From: an uncultured Actinomycetes bacterium
GTDB lineage: Bacteria > Actinomycetota > Actinomycetes > Nanopelagicales > Nanopelagicaceae
Assembly (NCBI GenBank): GCA_903939005.1
Contig: CAJAFH010000251.1
Span: 1-5,122 of the forward strand
DNA length: 5,122 nt
Direction of reading: 5' to 3'
The position numbers and the translations under genes were made by a program. The notes beneath the pieces were generated by a model. The model ran no database searches. It was given only the letters and a program-made list of their open reading frames with translations, and was not told the origin of the DNA. This document shows, one piece after another, positions 1 through 4,370 of the stretch (position 1 is the stretch's first letter; each line of letters opens with the position of its first letter).

Positions 1-802
1 CGTACCGTCCCTTGATATTTTTAAAGAGATTGCGGCAACTGGTAAGCGCGCTCGAATTCACATCGAAGTAGATACCGGCATGACTCGTGGTGGATTTCTA
101 GAAGAGTGGTCAGAGTTTCTAAAATCAGATTTTAGTAAAGTTGAAGTAGTCGGGATTTTTTCACATTTTGCTCGAGCAGATGAAGTCAGTGAAAAGCAGA
201 ACCAAGATCAGTTAGCTAATTTTGAGAAAGCAATTGCTGATCTAGCAGCCGTGGGAGTTACTCCTCAGCTAAAGCATTTAGCAAATTCGGCAGCAACGAT
301 GACAAATCAGAGCGCGGCCTTTGATTTAGTTCGCACCGGAATTGCGATGTATGGTTTAACGCCAGATCTGGAACATCTCGGAACTAGTCAGTCACTTGGT
401 TTGGCAGCTGCCATGGAAGTTCGCGCAAAATTGCATTTAGTTAAGAAAGTCCCAGCAAACTCTCCAGTTGGCTATGGCGCAACTGAATCGACATCGCGCG
501 ATACGGTTTTAGGTGTGGTCGCCATGGGATACGCCGATGGAATTCCGCGGGTAGCGAAAGCTGCTGGAATATTTTTCGATGGAAAGCGCTCACCAATTAT
601 CGGTCGTGTTTCCATGGATCAGTTTGTTGTTGATCTGGGCCCAGAAACCAGAGCAAAAGCTGGCGACTGTGTAGTTATCTTCAATAATGGCGCTGTAGGT
701 GAATTCACGGCCGAAGATTGGGGCCTAGCAAGCAGCAGTATTAACTATGAAATGACCACGAGAATTGGGCCGCGAGTACCTAGAATCTACCCTCATGAGT
801 GA
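1..802 (+). CDS. alr: Alanine racemase, C-terminal two thirds (5' end outside window)
   Basis: PLP-dependent racemase that interconverts L- and D-alanine in the cytoplasm and supplies D-Ala for peptidoglycan. The frame is open from base 2, giving 266 codons to the TGA at 800-802. The ATG at 80 is internal: VDTGM lies in frame just before it, so the gene begins upstream. The N-terminal part with the PLP-binding lysine is not in the window. Visible family motifs (fragment numbering) are VDTGMTRGGF at 23-32, GIFSHFARADE near 51-61, HLANSAATM near 92-100, DLVRTGIAMYGL near 108-119, VGYGAT with the presumed catalytic tyrosine near 158, GYADG at 176-180, GRVSMDQ at 201-207, and a final RIGPRVPRIY. 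The whole C-terminal beta domain is intact. Odd point: Glu sits where the Bacillus-type enzyme has a carbamylated lysine (K-V-D-T-G). The stop overlaps the livG start by 8 bases. Family call is secure. Confidence 0.95.
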   Translation, partial: VPSLDIFKEIAATGKRARIHIEVDTGMTRGGFLEEWSEFLKSDFSKVEVVGIFSHFARADEVSEKQNQDQLANFEKAIADLAAVGVTPQLKHLANSAATMTNQSAAFDLVRTGIAMYGLTPDLEHLGTSQSLGLAAAMEVRAKLHLVKKVPANSPVGYGATESTSRDTVLGVVAMGYADGIPRVAKAAGIFFDGKRSPIIGRVSMDQFVVDLGPETRAKAGDCVVIFNNGAVGEFTAEDWGLASSSINYEMTTRIGPRVPRIYPHE

Positions 803-1589
803 TCAAACTGACCTAATCTCAATTGCTGGTCTGACCGTCAAATTTGGCGGTTTAACAGCACTTGATGATGTTTATTTAAAAGTCGCTCCTAATTCAGTAG
901 TTGGTTTAATTGGGCCAAATGGTGCCGGTAAGACCACGATCTTTAATGCAATTTCAGGGCTAGTAGAACCAGAAAAAGGCTCAGTTTCATTTGAGGGCAA
1001 GAATATAGATTGGCCAAAACCTGACGAGCTAGCAAAGTTGGGAATCGCGCGCACTTTACAAGGCGTTGGTTTGTTTAGTGGACTAAGTGTTTTAGAAAAT
1101 GTCATGATGGGCGCTGATTCACATAACAAATCTAATTTCATTCGTGACATGTTGGGCTTCTCGCCGAAATTTGAAAAGCAACTAGAAGATCGTGCTCACG
1201 AAGCGCTAGCTTGGGCAGGCGCTGCCCATACCGCGTTCCTAGAACCAACTGAACTTACTTATCCTGATTCAAAGCGAGTTGCAATCGCGCGCGCATTGGT
1301 GTTAAAGCCAAAGTTACTTTTACTTGATGAACCAGCAGCCGGCCTAGGTCAAGATGAGATCGATCAGTTAGCGGCGCTGATTAAGCAATTGACACGTCAA
1401 TGCGCAATTTTAATTGTGGAGCACCATGTTGATTTCGTTAGTGAAATTTCTGATCAAGTTTATGTTCTCAACTTCGGCAAAGTAATTGCTAGTGGAGATT
1501 TCAATACCGTAAAGCGTGACCCAGCTGTAGTTGCTGCATACCTTGGCACCAATGTTGATGGGCAAGAAATTGGCGGATCTCATGCTTAA
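795..1589 (+). CDS. livG: Liv-type ABC transporter ATP-binding protein, LivG-like
   Basis: One of two cytoplasmic ATPases that drive the importer; 264 residues, normal for LivG (about 255). The ATG at 795 is chosen because MSDQTDLISIAGLTVKFGG aligns with the usual N-terminus. A TTG at 765 would add ten residues that are merely alr sequence in another frame. Motifs: Walker A GPNGAGKT at 40-47; Q-loop Q89 in ARTLQG; Walker B LLLLDEP at 174-180 with catalytic E179; D-loop AAGL at 181-184; H-switch H210 in VEHH; LivG-type C-terminal AAYLG. The signature is abnormal: LTYPDSKRV at 154-162 where LivG proteins have LSYGQQRRL, so the key glycine is proline and the glutamine is aspartate. The insertion between the Q-loop and signature (about 105-150) is typical of LivG. 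No Shine-Dalgarno is visible; the 8-base overlap with alr suggests translational coupling. The livG/livF/livH/livM context supports the subtype. Substrate unknown. Confidence 0.93.
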   Translation: MSDQTDLISIAGLTVKFGGLTALDDVYLKVAPNSVVGLIGPNGAGKTTIFNAISGLVEPEKGSVSFEGKNIDWPKPDELAKLGIARTLQGVGLFSGLSVLENVMMGADSHNKSNFIRDMLGFSPKFEKQLEDRAHEALAWAGAAHTAFLEPTELTYPDSKRVAIARALVLKPKLLLLDEPAAGLGQDEIDQLAALIKQLTRQCAILIVEHHVDFVSEISDQVYVLNFGKVIASGDFNTVKRDPAVVAAYLGTNVDGQEIGGSHA

Positions 1590-2295
1590 GATTGAGAACT
1601 TAGTTACCGATTACGGCGCAGTTCGCGCTCTTGATGGCATTTCCTTTACTGCCGCCGAAGGCAAGATCACTACTGTGATTGGCGCTAATGGCGCTGGCAA
1701 AAGTACGTTGCTACGCACAATTTCTGGACTTGAGCGCGCCAAAAGTGGTCAGATCACTTGGGCAGATAAATCATTAATCGGTAAAGCGCCAGAATCAATT
1801 GTGCGCTCTGGCATCGCGCATGTTCCCGAAGGTCACGCTGTTATTTCACAGCTAACGGTTGCTGAAAATATTGAAATGGGCGCTCTATTTCGTCGTCGCC
1901 AAAATCGTAGCGATGTGAAGCTGGCTATTGAAGAGGTTTATGAGTTATTTCCACGTTTAGCAGAGCGCAGTAAGCAATTGGCAGGCACGCTCTCAGGTGG
2001 TGAGCGTCAGATGTTGGCGATTAGTCGTGCTTTGGTTTCACGACCAAAGTTACTTCTGCTGGATGAACCATCCCTTGGTTTAGCACCTCTAGTTGTTGAA
2101 CAAATAATTCAAACTGTTAATGATCTTTGCCGCAAAAATGGCTTAACTGTTTTGTTAGTTGAACAAAATGCCAATACCGCCCTGGCTGTTGCTGATTATG
2201 GAGTTCTGCTCGCATTAGGAAAAGTTGTGGCAAATTTACCGGCCGCCGAATTAAAAGCAGATGCCTCTTTGCGCGCTGCTTACTTGGGATATTAG
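1582..2295 (+). CDS. livF: Liv-type ABC transporter ATP-binding protein, LivF-like
   Basis: Second cytoplasmic ATPase of the importer, pairing with LivG; 237 residues, the usual LivF length. The start at ATG 1582 gives MLKIENLVTDYGAVRALDGI, the standard N-terminus. An upstream TTG at 1531 would only add 17 residues overlapping livG. Motifs: Walker A GANGAGKS at 34-41; VPEG at 81-84, with Glu at the Q-loop position; signature LSGGERQ at 137-143, intact; Walker B LLLLDEP at 157-163 with E162; D-loop SLGLAP at 164-169; VEQN at 193-196, with Gln195 in place of the H-switch histidine; C-terminal AAYLGY. The VPEG and VEQN forms are characteristic of LivF, for example in E. coli, so they identify the subtype and are not damage. 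The start overlaps the livG stop by 8 bases. Only a weak GGCGGA lies before it (1572-1577), so coupling is likely. Confidence 0.95.
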   Translation: MLKIENLVTDYGAVRALDGISFTAAEGKITTVIGANGAGKSTLLRTISGLERAKSGQITWADKSLIGKAPESIVRSGIAHVPEGHAVISQLTVAENIEMGALFRRRQNRSDVKLAIEEVYELFPRLAERSKQLAGTLSGGERQMLAISRALVSRPKLLLLDEPSLGLAPLVVEQIIQTVNDLCRKNGLTVLLVEQNANTALAVADYGVLLALGKVVANLPAAELKADASLRAAYLGY

Positions 2296-2300
2296 GAGGT
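2294..2300 (+). promoter_or_regulatory. Strong ribosome binding site for livH
   Basis: AGGAGGT is a near-perfect Shine-Dalgarno, placed 6 bases before the GTG at 2307 and overlapping the TAG stop of livF. It fixes GTG 2307 as the start. Its context is almost the same as that of livM. Confidence 0.9.
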
Positions 2301-2306
2301 AGCGCC

Positions 2307-3218
2307 GTGGATCAATTCTTATCAGCAGTCTTTGCGGGCACTTCTCGTGGCGCTATCTATGCACTTGTAGCACTTGGTTTGGTTTTAGTTTGGCGTGGTG
2401 CAGGAGTAATTAACTTTGCCCAAATGGGCCAGGCGATGTTTAGCACTTATGTTGCATCAAGCATGATTATGAATGGGTACTCCTACTGGGTAGCTTTTTT
2501 TGTCGCACTAGTTGTCGGCACCATACTTGGCGCAGTAGTTGATCTATTGGTCATGCGTCCGTTATCGGGCAAACGAAGCTCAGCTATGTTGGCTAGCCCG
2601 GCAATGCGCGGCACAATTCCAGTTATTGCATCCCTTGGCATCGTAGGAATTTTACAAGCAGCGGCCGGAATGATTTGGGCTGCCGAAGAGCGCGGTTTCC
2701 CAACTCCAGTTAATTCCCTAGGTTTAACTATTGGTGGCAATGTGATGCCATTTACTGCCTTTGACTTATTTGTAATTGGCATTGTTATGGTTGTTTTAAT
2801 CATTACAACTATTTTCTTTCAGAAAACCGGCATGGGATTGGCAATGCGCGCAAGTGCACTTAACCCAGAAGTTGCGCGGCTAAGTGGAATTCGTACCAGT
2901 TCAGTGCGTACCTTAAGTTGGGCTATCTCAGGCGCTGCATCATCTCTAGCTGGCTTATTGGTAACACCGAGTGCCAATTTGTCGCCAAATACCCTTGATC
3001 TAATTCTCATTATTGGCTTCACCGCAACTGTAATTGGGGGCTTAGATAGCCTCCCGGGTGGTGTCATCGGTGGATTTATTTTGGGTCTCGTAATCTCATT
3101 TGTAAATGTCTACAGATCACCATCTGATATTTTCTTAGCAATTTTGGTACTTCTTCTTATTGTCTTGCTGGTTCGCCCACAAGGTTTGTTAGGAAGCAAG
3201 GAGGTGCGCCGTGTTTAA
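2307..3218 (+). CDS. livH: Liv-type ABC transporter permease, LivH-like
   Basis: One of two integral membrane subunits forming the translocation channel; 303 residues, usual for LivH (about 290-310). Start GTG 2307 is set by AGGAGGT six bases upstream. About eight or nine hydrophobic segments are visible, roughly at 9-29, 40-55, 60-83, 104-125, 150-171, 203-220, 230-248, 252-268 and 273-289. Family marks: VINFAQMGQAMF at 34-45, corresponding to the LivH 'NFAHG' region; the cytoplasmic coupling loop GLAMRASALNPEVARLSGI at 177-195, which docks on the ATPases; GGLDSLPGGVIGG at 244-256; and RPQGLLG at 290-296. A basic and serine-rich loop at 87-103 (SGKRSSAMLASPAMRGT) is somewhat longer than in E. 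coli LivH. Being next to livF and overlapping livM fixes its role. The sequence does not reveal substrate specificity. Confidence 0.95.
   Translation: MDQFLSAVFAGTSRGAIYALVALGLVLVWRGAGVINFAQMGQAMFSTYVASSMIMNGYSYWVAFFVALVVGTILGAVVDLLVMRPLSGKRSSAMLASPAMRGTIPVIASLGIVGILQAAAGMIWAAEERGFPTPVNSLGLTIGGNVMPFTAFDLFVIGIVMVVLIITTIFFQKTGMGLAMRASALNPEVARLSGIRTSSVRTLSWAISGAASSLAGLLVTPSANLSPNTLDLILIIGFTATVIGGLDSLPGGVIGGFILGLVISFVNVYRSPSDIFLAILVLLLIVLLVRPQGLLGSKEVRRV
3198..3205 (+). promoter_or_regulatory. Strong ribosome binding site for livM, inside livH
   Basis: AAGGAGGT lies 5 bases before the GTG at 3211, within the last codons of livH. It supports the GTG start and shows that livM can recruit ribosomes itself as well as by coupling across the 8-base overlap. 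Confidence 0.88.
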
Positions 3219-4200
3219 GCGCATTCAAACTGGAAACATTGTTAAAGTCATAGTCTTTTTCTGGTTTATCTTCTTTTTAGGAAAAGTCTTTGACCCATAC
3301 AATCAAGGACAGCTCTCGGTTGTGTTGATGTACTTCATTGGAATTTTGTCTATTACTTTCTTGACTGGGCTATCGGGACAGATTTCACTTGGTCAAGGCG
3401 CGCTAATGGCAATTGGTGGATATACCTGTGCACTTGGAATTTTAAATCTGGGACTTAATTATTGGCAATCAATTATTTTTTCAGTACTTGCATCCCTTAT
3501 TGCTGGTTGGATCTTGGGCATAACTGCTGCTCGATTATCTGGTCCATATCTAGCGGGAACAACATTAGTTATTGCGCTAGCAATTCCATCACTTGCAAAT
3601 CGCTTTGAATCTGTATTCGGTGGCGATGTTGGCTTAAATGTTGAATTTGGAGCCCCACCTCAGTGGTTAGTTAATCTCATCGGTGAAATTGGGTTCGAAC
3701 AGTGGCAACTATTTGCTACCTTGCCCTTTGCTTCAATCGCTTTATATTTCGCCCTTAATTTGTTTAAGTCACGTACTGGTCGTAGTTGGCGCGCAGTTCG
3801 TGATCATGAAATTGCAGCATCCCTTGCTGGCATCAACGTTCAACGTATGAAGATTTTTACCTTCGTTGTTGCCTCAGGTTTTGCTGGTTTAGCTGGAGCT
3901 ATGTATGGCTTGCGCGGAATTGTCGGACCTAGCGTTTATCCGATCTCGCTTTCACTTGCATTGTTAACTGGAGCTGTTCTCGGTGGGTTGAGAAGCATCG
4001 GAGGCGCATTTATTGGCGCAGTGCTGGTTGTTTTCTTGCCGGATTTGATTGAATCACTAAGTGGCATTTGGGAGATTGCCCCTCAGATTGGTAACTACCT
4101 GCCAGCCATGGTTTCGAGCATCCTGCTGATCCTGACAGTTGTCTTAAACCCAGCTGGTATCGCTGGCGGGCTACACCACCACAAACCACGCCACAAATAG
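3211..4200 (+). CDS. livM: Liv-type ABC transporter permease, LivM-like
   Basis: Second membrane subunit of the channel; 329 residues, within the LivM range. The GTG start at 3211 is fixed by AAGGAGGT five bases upstream and overlaps livH by 8 bases. About nine hydrophobic segments are visible, roughly at 11-27, 35-52, 60-80, 86-106, 113-130, 166-184, 215-233, 245-275 and 297-315. Family marks: GLSGQISLGQGALMAIGGY at 53-71, the LivM hallmark (E. coli-type 'GLAGLLSLGHAAF'); RLSGPYLAGTTLVIALAIP at 108-126; the ATPase-coupling loop GRSWRAVRDHEIAASLAGI at 190-208; and GAVLGGLRSIGGAFIGA at 254-270. The C-terminus is LNPAGIAGG followed by a short tail with three histidines and several basic residues, in place of the more common RPQGL-type ending. 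It is the last gene of the coupled block. No rho-independent terminator is visible after it, so some read-through into the next gene is possible. Confidence 0.95.
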   Translation: MFKRIQTGNIVKVIVFFWFIFFLGKVFDPYNQGQLSVVLMYFIGILSITFLTGLSGQISLGQGALMAIGGYTCALGILNLGLNYWQSIIFSVLASLIAGWILGITAARLSGPYLAGTTLVIALAIPSLANRFESVFGGDVGLNVEFGAPPQWLVNLIGEIGFEQWQLFATLPFASIALYFALNLFKSRTGRSWRAVRDHEIAASLAGINVQRMKIFTFVVASGFAGLAGAMYGLRGIVGPSVYPISLSLALLTGAVLGGLRSIGGAFIGAVLVVFLPDLIESLSGIWEIAPQIGNYLPAMVSSILLILTVVLNPAGIAGGLHHHKPRHK

Positions 4201-4208
4201 CCTGATCA

Positions 4209-4226
4209 AATAACGCCCGAATAACG
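4209..4226 (+). repeat. AATAACG direct repeat with 11-base period
   Basis: AATAACG occurs at 4209-4215 and again at 4220-4226, one helical turn apart, 9 bases after the livM stop. The AC dinucleotides are separated by 9 bases, the spacing seen in actinobacterial GlnR sites, but the other consensus positions fit poorly. It may be a regulator site or chance. Confidence 0.4.
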
Positions 4227-4248
4227 ATTGCGGTGTGGATAGGTCATT

Positions 4249-4280
4249 TTGTTCACTTTCTGTTCACCCTCTGATACTTT
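4249..4280 (+). promoter_or_regulatory. Candidate promoter for the binding-protein gene
   Basis: TTGTTC at 4249-4254 resembles a -35 box. GATACT at 4273-4278, 18 bases further on, resembles a -10 box; TACTTT at 4275-4280 fits the actinobacterial TAnnnT pattern but gives a 20-base spacer. Transcription would begin around 4285-4290, giving a leader of about 80 bases. The gap after livM, the lack of coupling and the need for excess binding protein all favour a promoter here. The exact boxes are uncertain. Confidence 0.45.
4251..4272 (+). promoter_or_regulatory. Candidate PHO-box-like operator: two 11-base direct repeat units
   Basis: Two adjacent 11-base units, GTTCACTTTCT (4251-4261) and GTTCACCCTCT (4262-4272), differ at two positions. 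They match the Streptomyces PhoP direct-repeat consensus, G(G/T)TCAYYYR(G/C)G, at 9 of 11 positions each. A partial third unit, GGTCATTTT, lies just upstream at 4242-4250 but is out of the 11-base phase. The units overlap the candidate promoter, as activator sites often do. The repeat is seen directly; the regulator is inferred from similarity only. Confidence 0.5.
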
Positions 4281-4289
4281 GAGCGTGTT

Positions 4290-4340
4290 CTGGATCACCT
4301 CTGGTCCAGTTTCCGACCAGATAGCGCAATTGCTACCTGG
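4290..4340 (+). promoter_or_regulatory. Leader with overlapping, mutually exclusive hairpins
   Basis: Hairpin 1 pairs CTGGA (4290-4294) with TCCAG (4305-4309). Hairpin 2 pairs TCTGGTC (4300-4306) with GACCAGA (4315-4321), 7 base pairs with an 8-base loop. Hairpin 3 pairs CCAGATAGC (4317-4325) with GCTACCTGG (4332-4340), 8 base pairs with one A-C mismatch and a 6-base loop. Hairpin 2 shares bases with both others, so the RNA could adopt either 1+3 or 2. No T run follows, so a translational role or a DNA operator is more likely than a terminator. Function unproven. Confidence 0.45.
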
Positions 4341-4355
4341 CGGTACATCGAAGTA

Positions 4356-4362
4356 GAAAGAG
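4356..4362 (+). promoter_or_regulatory. Probable ribosome binding site for the binding-protein gene
   Basis: The purine run GAAAGAG sits 8 bases before GTG 4371. It is weaker than the livH and livM sites. An in-frame GTG at 4362 would add three residues but would sit within this run, so GTG 4371 is preferred. Confidence 0.6.
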
Positions 4363-4370
4363 TGAACGCA

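Larger units (their letters stand above)
4201..4370 (+). other. 170-base intergenic regulatory region before the binding-protein gene
   Basis: This is the only sizeable non-coding stretch. From left to right it holds a pair of AATAACG repeats 11 bases apart (4209-4226), a pair of GTTCAC repeats 11 bases apart (4251-4272), a candidate promoter (4249-4280), a cluster of CTGG/CCAG inverted repeats (4290-4340), and a purine-rich ribosome site (4356-4362). I see no GC-rich hairpin followed by a T run that would be a terminator for livM, and no tRNA or known riboswitch that I can support. Confidence 0.8.

Noticed and set aside
80..82. ATG 80 as the start of the alanine racemase gene
   Set aside because: It is the Met inside the conserved VDTGM motif; the frame is open and conserved upstream to the window edge.
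765..794. Upstream TTG start for livG
   Set aside because: It adds ten residues that are alr coding sequence in another frame; ATG 795 matches the family N-terminus and coupling geometry.
872..1150. Minus-strand open frame of 92 codons inside livG
   Set aside because: Antisense to a conserved ATPase; the translation resembles no family and no ribosome site is seen.
2483..3067. Two minus-strand open frames (2483-2803 and 2819-3067) inside livH
   Set aside because: Shadows of the permease coding sequence, low-complexity polar translations without recognisable domains.
4140..4240. Rho-independent terminator after livM
   Set aside because: The only complementarity (ACACC in the livM end with GGTGT at 4232-4236) is about 5 base pairs, far apart and without a following T run.
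4298..4325. Guanidine-I (ykkC) riboswitch, suggested by CTGGTCC
   Set aside because: The other conserved blocks of that class are absent; only the short CTGGTCC string agrees.
4251..4370. Glutamine (glnA-type) riboswitch, suggested by GUUCAC, CGAAGUAG and GAACGC in order
   Set aside because: The conserved core should read close to GGAAGUAGG with a third helix and CGAAGGAACGC; the helix is missing and several core bases differ.
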